Positions 17,114 to 24,975 of a DNA stretch of 64,000 nt are shown in pieces. The number at the start of each line of letters is the position of its first letter. Positions within the stretch are counted from its first letter, which is position 1. Origin of the DNA: Bradyrhizobium sp. (lineage in GTDB: Bacteria; Pseudomonadota; Alphaproteobacteria; Rhizobiales; Xanthobacteraceae); contig NZ_JACRMG010000009.1 of the NCBI RefSeq assembly GCF_016219575.1, positions 930,001-994,000 on the forward strand. Direction: 5' to 3'. Under the pieces are notes generated by a model that worked only from the letters and a program-made list of their open reading frames with translations, searched no databases and was not told where the DNA came from. The position numbers and the translations under genes are program-made.

Positions 17114-18550
17114 CTATTGTCCGACGTTGATGGCCGTGAGAGCTTCGGTGAAGGTGGCGAGCTTGCCGCCGTTCTTGGCAGCAAAGGCCTCGGCGTCCTT
17201 CTTCAGCAGGAACGGCACCACGACTGGGTTCTTGGCATCCGGCTTGATGGAGTAGAAGGCGGCGTCGGCGAACACCTTGATGCCGAGTTCATGGTCGACG
17301 AGATAGACGGCGTTGAACTTCTTGCCTTCCTTCGTGAACTTCTTGACGCCGAGCAGCGCGCAGACCGGCGACGAGAACGGCACGATGTCGCCGCCCTGGA
17401 TCCATACCTCGCCGACGAGCTTGGGATCGTTGACCGGGACGTTGCAGACGGGGTCCGTGCCGGTGACGTTGTAGGTGTCGAAGGACGCGAGCTGCTTGTC
17501 GTAGTCGAGCCCGAGCTCCTTGTAGGTGGCGCGGATATAGCTGTCGTTGACCCACGCTCCCATGTCGAGCGGCTTGATCATGTTGAGCTTCTGCAGGATC
17601 GCGTAGCTGCCGCCGGCGGACTCGATCAATAGCTTCTTGATGGTGGGGTCCAGCGTGTGCACGCCGCCCGGGCCGAGGAAGATGTAGACCACTTCCTTGT
17701 TGATCTTGGTCCATTCCTCGATCTTCTCGGCGGCGAGCTTCGGATTCTTGCGCATCCATTCGTTCGCCTCGATCAGCGACTTGAGATAGGCCGTGACGAT
17801 CTCCGGATACTTCTCGGCAAAGTCCTTGCGCACGGTCACGCCGTGGAAGGTCGGAACCTTGGTCTCGGCGCCGTCGTAGATCTTGCGGGCAAACCCCTTG
17901 AACGGCAGCAGTTCGGCAAACGGAACGAAGTCGCCATGCGCGTCGATGCGCTTTTCCTGGAGATTGGTGGTGCCGACCTCGGGCGATTGAGAAACCAGGC
18001 TCCAGAAATCCGGCGGCAGGCCGCGCTTCTGCAGCGAGGTCACCATCATGCCGTGCGCGGCAGAGCCGAAGGGAACGGAGACGTTCTTGCCCTTGAGATC
18101 GCTGAGTTCGTAGAACGGCGAGTCCTTGTGGACGACAATGCCGTTGCCGCCGCCGACGGCGTTGTAGGCGATGATGGCAATGAGCTGGGTCGGATTGTTG
18201 GTGTTCTGGCCGGTGGCGCCGTTCACCATCAACGGATAATCGCCCATCATACCGATCTGGATGTTGTTGGCCATCATGCCGTTGGTGATCGGCGGGCCCG
18301 ACGTCGCATTCTGCCAGGACAGCTTGTACTGGAAGTCCTTGTACTTGCCGGTCTTCGGCAGGTTCTTCTCGAGCAGGCCGAGTTCCTTGATGACGACGCC
18401 GCCGGTTACGGTGTTGGTCGTCGTGTTCTGCGTGCCGATGCCGATCTCCAACACCTCCGCGCGCAGATTCACCGGAGAGAGCATGACTGCCGCCGCCACG
18501 CACCACGGGGCGACCCTGGAACCGCAAGACATGAGTGTAGCGACATTCAT
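17114..18550 (-). CDS. Periplasmic substrate-binding protein with C-terminal NosL-like domain
   Basis: A 478-residue exported protein. The signal peptide spans about 1-31. Residues 33-355 form a NMT1/SsuA-type binding domain (DSPFYELSDLKGKNVSVPFGSAAH is characteristic). Residues about 365-475 look like a NosL domain: TDPVCNVPVND resembles the CPVCGMxVxD opening, followed by AVYLVDHELG and VVVPFLLKKDAEAFAAKNGG. NosL proteins are Cu(I)-binding accessory proteins of nitrous oxide reductase. The usual Met after the Cys-Gly is Asn-Val here, so copper binding is not assured. It is the first gene of the importer, with AAGGGG before the ATG. Confidence 0.87.
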   Translation of the reverse strand: MNVATLMSCGSRVAPWCVAAAVMLSPVNLRAEVLEIGIGTQNTTTNTVTGGVVIKELGLLEKNLPKTGKYKDFQYKLSWQNATSGPPITNGMMANNIQIGMMGDYPLMVNGATGQNTNNPTQLIAIIAYNAVGGGNGIVVHKDSPFYELSDLKGKNVSVPFGSAAHGMMVTSLQKRGLPPDFWSLVSQSPEVGTTNLQEKRIDAHGDFVPFAELLPFKGFARKIYDGAETKVPTFHGVTVRKDFAEKYPEIVTAYLKSLIEANEWMRKNPKLAAEKIEEWTKINKEVVYIFLGPGGVHTLDPTIKKLLIESAGGSYAILQKLNMIKPLDMGAWVNDSYIRATYKELGLDYDKQLASFDTYNVTGTDPVCNVPVNDPKLVGEVWIQGGDIVPFSSPVCALLGVKKFTKEGKKFNAVYLVDHELGIKVFADAAFYSIKPDAKNPVVVPFLLKKDAEAFAAKNGGKLATFTEALTAINVGQ

Positions 18551-18962
18551 CTCGTTAACCCCTTAGATTGCTGCGGATTTGCGGGAGAGCAACTCGCCAT
18601 TGGGCTGCGCTCGGTACTCTCGCAGTTGCAAAGGCCAAGCCAGTTTGCGCCTTGCCTGCGCGACAGGTTGTCCCTGCCCGGCGCATGCGAAGCACCGAAT
18701 TAACGAAGAAAGAAACGGCGGCGACGAAGCCCACTCGCGAACTCCTCAAGACGACTGGATTGCCGTGCTCGACCTGAGTTCTGGGCGTGGAAAGGATTTC
18801 CTGAAACAAGGAACGGTGACGGCGCGCAAATCCTTGCCGAAAAAGTTCGGCTGCTTAAGAAATAGCCAGAAACAACGCAGGTTATGATGAAATCTTGGGC
18901 GACATGGCGTTCGTGCGAGCAGATCGCGAACCCCTCGAATCGATCCGCCGCGTCGACCCCTG
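18551..18962. promoter_or_regulatory. 412-bp intergenic region upstream of the sulfate-ester importer
   Basis: No gene can be supported here; several short open frames lack ribosome sites and family resemblance. The region should hold the promoter of the binding protein-permease-ATPase-sulfatase operon. A Fnr/FixK-type inverted repeat sits at 18579-18592 (listed separately), and a smaller GACA-GGT-TGTC repeat lies near 18663. The portion near 18840-18890 is AT-richer. Confidence 0.5.
18579..18592. promoter_or_regulatory. Fnr/FixK-type box TTGC-N6-GCAA
   Basis: TTGCGGGAGAGCAA is a perfect match to the pattern TTG(A/C)-N6-(T/G)CAA used by Bradyrhizobium FixK2-type regulators. It is centred about 35 bp before the binding-protein start codon, near enough to a start site that a bound protein might repress. 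A Crp/Fnr-family gene lies immediately upstream. A match of this length can occur by chance. Confidence 0.4.
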
Positions 18963-19781
18963 TCAGTCGGCCTCGTCCTGCAGACCGCTCTTTGTGGCCT
19001 TGCCATCGCGCATCTTCATCAACGGCGCGCCGTCCTTGATGAGAATGTTGGTGCCCTGTGCATCGAGCACGCCCATCTCGGAAAGGCGCTTCAGCGCAGT
19101 CGTCACCCATTGCCGCGTCACGCCGATCATGTTGGCGAGATCGGCGTGCGTGAAGGATGCGGCGATCAGCGTGCCGCCGCGCTCTTCGACGCCATAGAGA
19201 TCGCCGAGGTGCAGAAGCAGATGCGCCAAGCGCTCGGTCGGCGAACGCGTGCCGAGCATCTGCGCCAGCGACGAATAGCAGCGGCCCTTGAAACTGAGGC
19301 CTTCAATGATGCCGAGTGCCAGCGCAGGAATCTTGATCACCATTTGCCGCAGCACGTCTCCCGGCAAATGCAGCACGCTGCTGTTGATCGCGGCTGCACC
19401 GGACCAGACATGGATGCCACGATTGAACACGTCGGGGCCGCCGACGAAATTGCCGGGATGCCAGTAGGCGAGCGTGATCTCGCGCCCGGAGGGCCCGATA
19501 TAGAAGACGCGAATACGGCCGCTCTCGATCAGATAGATGCCGTCCTGCTGGCCCCCTTGCGAAAACACCGGCGCGCCGCGGTAAAACACCTTGCGCTTGC
19601 CGGCGCTGACGACTTGCTGGATTTCCGCTTCCGTGAGGCCGAGGAACAGCGGCGCGGGGCCGCCTCCCCGCGCCTCCTCGTCGGGCATCAGCATGGCGCC
19701 GAAGCGCGCCTGGTCTGCCCAGCCGAGATTCGTCCCCGTCGTCCAGGTGGATACGCGCTTGCCGGTCAACAGGGCCTCCAT
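18963..19781 (-). CDS. Crp/Fnr-family transcriptional regulator
   Basis: About 272 residues from ATG at 19781 (MEALLTGKR); the open frame extends 27 codons upstream without support. Residues about 60-180 form a cyclic-nucleotide-binding-like beta roll (GIYLIESGRIRVFYIGPSGREI) and 190-260 a winged helix with recognition helix VTRQWVTTALKRL. There is no N-terminal cysteine cluster of the Fnr type, so direct iron-sulfur oxygen sensing is unlikely. It is encoded on the same strand just before the sulfate-ester importer, which is its most likely target. Confidence 0.9.
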   Translation of the reverse strand: MEALLTGKRVSTWTTGTNLGWADQARFGAMLMPDEEARGGGPAPLFLGLTEAEIQQVVSAGKRKVFYRGAPVFSQGGQQDGIYLIESGRIRVFYIGPSGREITLAYWHPGNFVGGPDVFNRGIHVWSGAAAINSSVLHLPGDVLRQMVIKIPALALGIIEGLSFKGRCYSSLAQMLGTRSPTERLAHLLLHLGDLYGVEERGGTLIAASFTHADLANMIGVTRQWVTTALKRLSEMGVLDAQGTNILIKDGAPLMKMRDGKATKSGLQDEAD

Positions 19782-19887
19782 GCGGCAATCCCTAGCAAAT
19801 CCTGCGCCAGCCCTTATCCGGTCAAGCCGCGCCACATGGCGGCTCCATTCAGGCCCGCGCAAAAGGCCGGCAGGATACCTATATTGA

Positions 19888-21201
19888 TTGCGTCTCCCCC
19901 GGGATCTTCCATTGCTCTACCTCGAACTTGCCATCGTAACCGTCCTGATCGTCATCAACGGCCTTCTGTCGATGTCGGAACTTGCGATCGTGTCGTCGCG
20001 GCCAATGCGGCTGGCGGGGATGGTCGAGAAGGGCGTGCGCGGCTCGCGGCGCGCGCTGGCGCTTGCTTCCGATCCCGGAAAATTCCTGTCCACGGTGCAG
20101 ATCGGCATCACGCTGATCGGCGTGCTCTCGGGCGCGTTCTCCGGCGCGACGCTCGGGCAGCGGCTATCGCTTGGGCTGGTCGACCTCGGCTTCTCCCAGG
20201 GCGCAGCCGATGCCATCGGCGTCGGCCTCGTCGTCGGGGTCATCACCTATGCCTCGCTGATCGTGGGCGAACTCGTGCCGAAGCAGATCGCGCTGCGCGA
20301 TCCCGAGTCCATCGCGGTCAAGGTCGCGCCCGCGATGAGCCTGATGGCCACGATTTCCCTGCCGCTGGTCTGGCTGCTCGATCGCTCCGGCAAGGCCCTG
20401 CTCTGGCTGCTCGGTCATCGCGGCGAGGCGGAAGGACGCGTCAGCGAGGAGGAAATCCGCACGCTCGTGATGGAGGCCGAACATGCCGGCGTGCTCGAGC
20501 CCGGCGAGAAGGAAATGATCGCCGGCGTGATGCGGCTCGGCGACCTTCCGGTCGGCGCCGTGATGACGCCGCGGCATGAGGTGAGCCTGATCGACCTTGC
20601 CGATCCCCTGCCCGTGACCATGGCGAACCTGCAGAACACCAATCATTCGCGCTGCGTCGTGTTCGACGGCGACCGCAACAGCGCGGTCGGGGTCGTGCGG
20701 GCCAAGGACCTGCTCGATACCTATCTCGCAGGCCGGACGCCGGACATCCGCGCGTTGGTGCGCGAGGCGCCGATCATTCCCGAATCGCTCGATGCGCGCG
20801 ACGTGGTCGCGATCCTCCGCCACGCGGCGGCACACATGGGGCTCGTGCACGACGAATACGGCGTGTTTCGGGGTGTCGTCACCAGCAGCGACATTCTGCA
20901 AGCGATCATCGGCGCGTTCAGCACCGAACACGGTCCGGCCGAGCCGGCCTTTGTCAGGCGCGACGACGGCTCCTATCTGATCTCCGGCTGGATGCCCGCA
21001 CTGGAATTTGCCGACCTGCTCGGGATCGCAATGCCGCCATCACGGCCCTACCAGACCTTTGCCGGATTCCTGCTGCATGAGTTCGGCGTCATCCCCGAGG
21101 TCGGCGACAAGATTGCGGTCGGCAACTGGCAGTTCGAGGTTGTCGACATGGACGGCCGGCGCATCGACAAGGTGCTGGTGGGCCGGCGCGAGAAGGCCTG
21201 A
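19888..21201 (+). CDS. CNNM/HlyC-CorC family membrane protein with CBS domains
   Basis: A 437-residue inner-membrane protein. The N-terminal DUF21 domain has four hydrophobic segments (YLELAIVTVLIVINGLLSMS onward, with SxxE and PKQ motifs typical of the family). A CBS pair lies at about 215-340 (PVGAVMTPRHEV, HDEYGVFRGVVTSSDIL). The C-terminal CorC/HlyC transport-associated domain is at about 350-435 (AFLADLL-like and WQFEVVDMDGRRIDKV). Family members affect Mg2+/Co2+ efflux. The start is a TTG; 19888 and 19912 are both possible and neither has a strong ribosome site. Confidence 0.88.
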   Translation: MRLPRDLPLLYLELAIVTVLIVINGLLSMSELAIVSSRPMRLAGMVEKGVRGSRRALALASDPGKFLSTVQIGITLIGVLSGAFSGATLGQRLSLGLVDLGFSQGAADAIGVGLVVGVITYASLIVGELVPKQIALRDPESIAVKVAPAMSLMATISLPLVWLLDRSGKALLWLLGHRGEAEGRVSEEEIRTLVMEAEHAGVLEPGEKEMIAGVMRLGDLPVGAVMTPRHEVSLIDLADPLPVTMANLQNTNHSRCVVFDGDRNSAVGVVRAKDLLDTYLAGRTPDIRALVREAPIIPESLDARDVVAILRHAAAHMGLVHDEYGVFRGVVTSSDILQAIIGAFSTEHGPAEPAFVRRDDGSYLISGWMPALEFADLLGIAMPPSRPYQTFAGFLLHEFGVIPEVGDKIAVGNWQFEVVDMDGRRIDKVLVGRREKA

Positions 21202-21360
21202 TCCTGCCGTGGCTTGTATCCATTGCTTCGAGCGCCCTGCCGCATGCTGCGGAACCGGATCGTGCCGCCTGTTGATAACCCCCGCCCCGCGATTCCGGCT
21301 CGCAAGACTTGCGCCGCCGCCGTGCTATCGACAGTTCGACTGAACCGGACGGATAGAACC

Positions 21361-21960
21361 ATGCGGATTACCCTCGTCGGCTCCCGCCATTTCGGCGTGG
21401 CAACTTTCAACATGCTGCGCGAGCACGGCGTCGAGATCGCAAGGGTCGTGGTCCATGACGGCGAGGACCGGCTTGCCGCCGCTGCCGGGGCCGCCGGCAT
21501 CGAGGTCGCGGTGCAGGCCAATCCCAGGCTCGTGGTCGCTTCCGAGATCGCACCGAAGACCGATCTCATCGTCACCGCCCACAGCCATGCCCGCATCGGC
21601 AGGGATGCGCTGGCCGCGTCGAAACACGGCGGTATCGGCTATCATCCCTCGCTGCTGCCGCGCCATCGCGGCATCGCTGCGATCGAGTGGACCATCAAGG
21701 AAGGCGATCCGATTGCCGGCGGCACGATCTATCATCTTGCCGACCGCATGGATGCCGGCGCGATCGCGGCGCAGGACTGGGTCTTCGTCAAGAAGGGCGA
21801 GACGGCACGCGAGTTGTGGGAGCGTGCGCTGGCGCCGCTCGGCCTGCGCCTGCTCGCCGAGGTGATCGATTCCGCCAAGGCCAATGGCTCGCTTCCGGCC
21901 AAGCCGCAGGACGAGCAATTCGCCACGCTTGCGCCGGCGCTGGAACCCGCCAGCCACTGA
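21361..21960 (+). CDS. Formyltransferase-family protein
   Basis: A 199-residue single-domain protein related to the catalytic domain of methionyl-tRNA and phosphoribosylglycinamide formyltransferases. The signature HPSLLPRHRG and the preceding AHSHARIG are seen; canonical enzymes have Asn-x-His-x-Ser around a catalytic Asn-His-Asp triad. DRMDAGAIAAQDWV corresponds to the downstream Asp loop. It lacks the C-terminal tRNA-binding domain of Fmt, so it probably formylates a small molecule or nucleotide sugar. The substrate is unknown and the gene stands alone. Confidence 0.8.
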   Translation: MRITLVGSRHFGVATFNMLREHGVEIARVVVHDGEDRLAAAAGAAGIEVAVQANPRLVVASEIAPKTDLIVTAHSHARIGRDALAASKHGGIGYHPSLLPRHRGIAAIEWTIKEGDPIAGGTIYHLADRMDAGAIAAQDWVFVKKGETARELWERALAPLGLRLLAEVIDSAKANGSLPAKPQDEQFATLAPALEPASH

Positions 21961-22154
21961 CCCCCGGCAACGATCGGAATCCTGCGCATTCCGGCCCTTT
22001 CCGGAGCGGGTTCCCGTGCCCCTTATCTGGAACCAAAATCAATCATAAGTGTCTGCAGCATCGGGAACTTTACGATTTGTTGCATCGCATCAAATTTTCG
22101 TCACAATGTTCCCCAATAAGCGCCGCCGACCCCCCAAATCAAGGACCCCCAATC

Positions 22155-22505
22155 ATGCGTCGCAACCGCATCCGCCCACTCGTTTGTGCCACCCTTTTCA
22201 CCATTGCCGCCTCGGCTCCCGCGTTTGCCGGACATCCCTATGACGGCCAGTGGAACGTTACCGTGATCACCAAGAACGGGAGCTGCGAGCCTTCGACCTC
22301 TTCGACCCTGACGATCAGCGACGGCCGGGTCGCCGCGGCCGGCGCCGCCATTTCCGGCACCATCGGACGCGAGGGACTTGTGCGAGTCTCGATCAATGGT
22401 GCATATGCGAACGGTCAACTCAGTGGCAACTCCGGATCAGGGAAGTGGAATGGCGCATCAGCGGGTGTACCGTGCAGCGGTCGATGGGAAGCATCCCGTC
22501 TCTAA
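22155..22505 (+). CDS. Small secreted protein, hypothetical
   Basis: A 116-residue protein with a signal peptide ending near residue 26 (APAFAG). The mature part is beta-rich (YDGQWNVTVITKNGSCEPST, ISGTIGREGLVRVSINGAYA) with two cysteines that could pair. It resembles short extracytoplasmic proteins common in Bradyrhizobium that carry no named function. Its last 56 bases overlap the start of the next gene in another frame. Confidence 0.7.
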   Translation: MRRNRIRPLVCATLFTIAASAPAFAGHPYDGQWNVTVITKNGSCEPSTSSTLTISDGRVAAAGAAISGTIGREGLVRVSINGAYANGQLSGNSGSGKWNGASAGVPCSGRWEASRL

Positions 22506-23001
22506 GGCCAGCCGACTAGCTGAAACCTTCGCGTATTCGCGGCGGCTCGCATTTGCGGCCGCCGCTTTTTTTGCCGCTTCGACCGCCGTCGGTCATGCGC
22601 AGCAATCTGGGCCGTTTGCCGGCATGGCCGGCAACTGGGCGGGCGGCGGCACCGTCACGCTGGATGACGGTTCGCGCGAACGCATCCGTTGCCGCGCATC
22701 CTACAAGGTCTACGGCATGGAAATGGCGATGACGCTCACCTGCGCCAGCGATGCCTACAAGTTCAACCTGGCGGCCAACGTCGTTGACGGCGGCGGTCAG
22801 GTTACCGGCACCTGGACCGAGTCCAGCCGTAACGTCGGCGGCTCCCTGCAGGGCCGCGGCGGCCATGGCAATTTCCAGGTCGTCGCAAGCGCGGCCGGCT
22901 TCAATGCGAACATCTCGCTGCGCACCTCCGGCAACAAGCAGTCGATTGCAATGCGTGCTGATGCCCAGTTCAGGGCTGCGGACATTTCGCTTTCGAAATA
23001 G
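22450..23001 (+). CDS. Secreted beta-rich protein, hypothetical
   Basis: About 183 residues from ATG 22450, which follows GGGAAGTGGA directly; upstream in-frame ATGs lie deeper in the previous gene. An unusually long polar N-terminus precedes a hydrophobic segment (LAFAAAAFFAAST) and a cleavage site near VGHAQ. The mature part is Gly-rich beta strand sequence (FAGMAGNWAGGGTVTLDDGS) with two cysteines. It is probably periplasmic or surface exposed. It is a distant topological relative of the protein encoded just before. No function is known to me. Confidence 0.72.
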   Translation: MAHQRVYRAAVDGKHPVSKASRLAETFAYSRRLAFAAAAFFAASTAVGHAQQSGPFAGMAGNWAGGGTVTLDDGSRERIRCRASYKVYGMEMAMTLTCASDAYKFNLAANVVDGGGQVTGTWTESSRNVGGSLQGRGGHGNFQVVASAAGFNANISLRTSGNKQSIAMRADAQFRAADISLSK

Positions 23002-23024
23002 TCTCGCAGGCACGAAGCAAATCA

Positions 23025-23051
23025 CGCCCCGGCTGGTCAGAAGCCGGGGCG
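23025..23051. terminator. Hairpin between convergent genes
   Basis: GCCCCGGC (23026-23033) pairs with GCCGGGGC (23043-23050) across a 9-base loop. It lies just past the secreted protein gene and before the convergent small gene. It lacks a strong T-tract, so it may act as a weak bidirectional terminator. Confidence 0.6.
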
Positions 23052-23077
23052 TCTTGCTGTGCGCGGCTCGCTGTTCT

Positions 23078-23281
23078 TCAGCTCGTCTTCGGCTTCTCGA
23101 GCTTGGCCGCGGTTTCCCTGATGGTCTTCGCGATCAGCAGCGCCTGCTCTTTGTTGAACGCAAAATCCTGAACGCCCTTGTGGGTGGTGAGCGACAGCAC
23201 CATGATGTCGGGCTGCTGCTCCGGCCAGCCCGTGGCAAAGCCCAGGACGATATCGGCGGTGGTCTTTCGCGTGGTGTTCAT
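23078..23281 (-). CDS. Small hypothetical protein (67 aa)
   Basis: A 67-residue soluble protein (MNTTRKTTADIVLGFATGWP, then QEFAFNKEQALLIAKTI-like) predicted as two beta strands and a long helix. No signal peptide is visible. It lies 15 bp after the Rid-like gene on the same strand and is probably co-transcribed with it. I recognise no family. Confidence 0.65.
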   Translation of the reverse strand: MNTTRKTTADIVLGFATGWPEQQPDIMVLSLTTHKGVQDFAFNKEQALLIAKTIRETAAKLEKPKTS

Positions 23282-23296
23282 GATGCAGGACTTCCT

Positions 23297-23695
23297 TCAC
23301 GCCGCCGGAACGAAGGCGGTGACTTCGATTTCGACTTTGGCGCGCTCGTCGACGAGTCCGCCGATGTAGAGCAGCGTCGAGGGCGGAAAATTCCTGCCCA
23401 GCGTCTCCTTCCAGGCGGCGCCGATGCCGGCGCCAGCGGCCTCATACTCGCTCTTGCTGGTGAGATACCAGGTCAGCCGCACGATGTGCTGCGGCCCCGC
23501 GCCGGCTTCGGCAAGCAGCCGGATGATCCGCTTCAGCGCGGCTCCGGCCTGGCTGGCGAGATCAGGGGCGTAGTCGCCCTTCTCGTCGCCGCCGGTCTGG
23601 CCGGCCAGCACGATCCATTTGCCGGGGCCGTCGACCACGACGCCGTGCGAAAAGCCGCGCGGTTTCGACCAATCGGCCGGTTGGAGGACACGCAT
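23297..23695 (-). CDS. Rid-family (YjgF/YER057c) protein
   Basis: About 132 residues from MRVLQPADWSKPRGF, with GGAAGG upstream; a longer start at 23746 is possible. The RidA/YjgF fold is clear (GFSHGVVVDG, IVLAGQTGGDE, VRLTWYLTS, KVEIEVTAFVP). RidA enamine deaminases carry an essential arginine in the segment before the last strand (PARS...); here the equivalent stretch reads FPPSTLLYIGGL without it. So this is likely one of the Rid subfamilies lacking the classical deaminase arginine, and the reaction is uncertain. Confidence 0.85.
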   Translation of the reverse strand: MRVLQPADWSKPRGFSHGVVVDGPGKWIVLAGQTGGDEKGDYAPDLASQAGAALKRIIRLLAEAGAGPQHIVRLTWYLTSKSEYEAAGAGIGAAWKETLGRNFPPSTLLYIGGLVDERAKVEIEVTAFVPAA

Positions 23696-23856
23696 GCGCT
23701 TGTTTCCTTCCGAGACTGGCGCTTCCTTAGCACCGATCAGGGCCATGATCCCACAGCGAAATTAAGCCGCGCGCAGGGCTGCGTCAGCAGATTTGCCCGT
23801 TGCAAAGGCAGGCCGGGTCTCTCATACCGGCCTGCCCGCTCGCAAACACTTCTCCG

Positions 23857-24735
23857 ATGGATCGCACCCCCTCCAAAACAATGGCCGCGCTGTGGATGGC
23901 CGGCTGGCTCGCCCTGATGCTGATGATCGCGGTCGCCGGCCGCGAGGCATTGCGCGAGATGAATGTGTTCCAGCTGATCCTGATCCGCTCCAGCGTGGGG
24001 CTTCTGCTGCTCTATCCCCTGATTCACCGCGCCGGCGGTTTTTCTGCCGTCAGGACGCAGCGTCTGCCGCTGCACCTCGGACGCAACGTCATCCATTTCG
24101 GCGCGCAGCTCGGCTGGTTCTTTGCGTTGACGCTGATCCCGATCGGCCAGGTGGTGGCGATCGAGTTCACCATGCCGATCTGGACCGCCATCCTCGCCGC
24201 GATGTTTCTCGGCGAGCGCATGACGATCTGGAAGTCTTGCGCCATCGCGCTCGGCCTCGTCGGCGTCGTCGTGATCGTGCGGCCCGCCACCAGCGAGATC
24301 AATCCGGGTCAGTTGATCGCACTCGCCGCCGCCGTCGGCTTCGGCATTTCCATCGCGATGGTGAAGTCGCTGACGCGCACCGAACAGACGGTATCGATCG
24401 TCTTCTACATGGCCGCGGTGCAGATTGCCGGCAGCCTGTTGCCCGGCCTCTATGCCTGGAGCTGGCCGTCGCCGGCCGCGTGGGGCTGGGCGCTCGCGGT
24501 GGCATTCTGCGGCACCTACTCGCACTACTGCATGACGCGGGCGATGCTGTATGCCGATGCCACCGTCGTGATCCCGATGGACTTCCTGCGGGTTCCCCTC
24601 ACGGCGCTCGCGGGCTGGCTGCTCTATTCGGAGCGGCTCGATGCCTTCACCGTGTTCGGCGCGGCGCTGATCCTCACCGGAAATCTTGTGAACCTGCGGG
24701 CATCGACCCCGGCTCCCGTGCGTCCCGCCGCCTGA
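23857..24735 (+). CDS. DMT-superfamily (EamA) transporter
   Basis: A 292-residue inner-membrane protein with ten hydrophobic helices arranged as two EamA repeats (first ending near VVVIVRPATSEI, second near LILTGNLVNL). The inter-repeat motif IEFTMPIWTAILAAMFLGER is typical of drug/metabolite transporters. It is likely an exporter of a metabolite, but the substrate cannot be predicted. The gene stands alone, and its ATG follows the divergent Rid-like gene by about 160 bp. Confidence 0.88.
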   Translation: MDRTPSKTMAALWMAGWLALMLMIAVAGREALREMNVFQLILIRSSVGLLLLYPLIHRAGGFSAVRTQRLPLHLGRNVIHFGAQLGWFFALTLIPIGQVVAIEFTMPIWTAILAAMFLGERMTIWKSCAIALGLVGVVVIVRPATSEINPGQLIALAAAVGFGISIAMVKSLTRTEQTVSIVFYMAAVQIAGSLLPGLYAWSWPSPAAWGWALAVAFCGTYSHYCMTRAMLYADATVVIPMDFLRVPLTALAGWLLYSERLDAFTVFGAALILTGNLVNLRASTPAPVRPAA

Positions 24736-24797
24736 GCGGGCGGTCGGCATCATGCCAATACCGTTGGCACGAATTCCAGAGCCATTTTCACGGCATT

Positions 24798-24813
24798 TGT
24801 GATCCAAATCACG
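24798..24813. promoter_or_regulatory. Crp/Fnr-family operator-like palindrome
   Basis: TGTGATCCAAATCACG contains the perfect arms GTGAT and ATCAC separated by four bases and closely matches the Crp consensus TGTGA-N6-TCACA. It lies about 165 bp before the caspase-like gene at 24976, in a 240-bp spacer with no gene. Confidence 0.5.
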
Positions 24814-24975
24814 CAACTTCGCTGGCCGCATCCCTAACGTCGTTGCCAATCGGAGGCGGTCGCTCAAATCGGGGTTATCCGGGCCGATTTTTGTGGCGCG
24901 ATGGGTGGCATTATCGTGTATCGTTCGACACAAGCGTTACCGCCAAGGTGTTTCGATTCTACAGGGGCATTTCAG

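Noticed and set aside
18700..19110. Short frames in the intergenic region upstream of the importer operon
   Set aside because: They overlap the Crp/Fnr gene or lack ribosome sites, and codon use does not resemble the neighbours.
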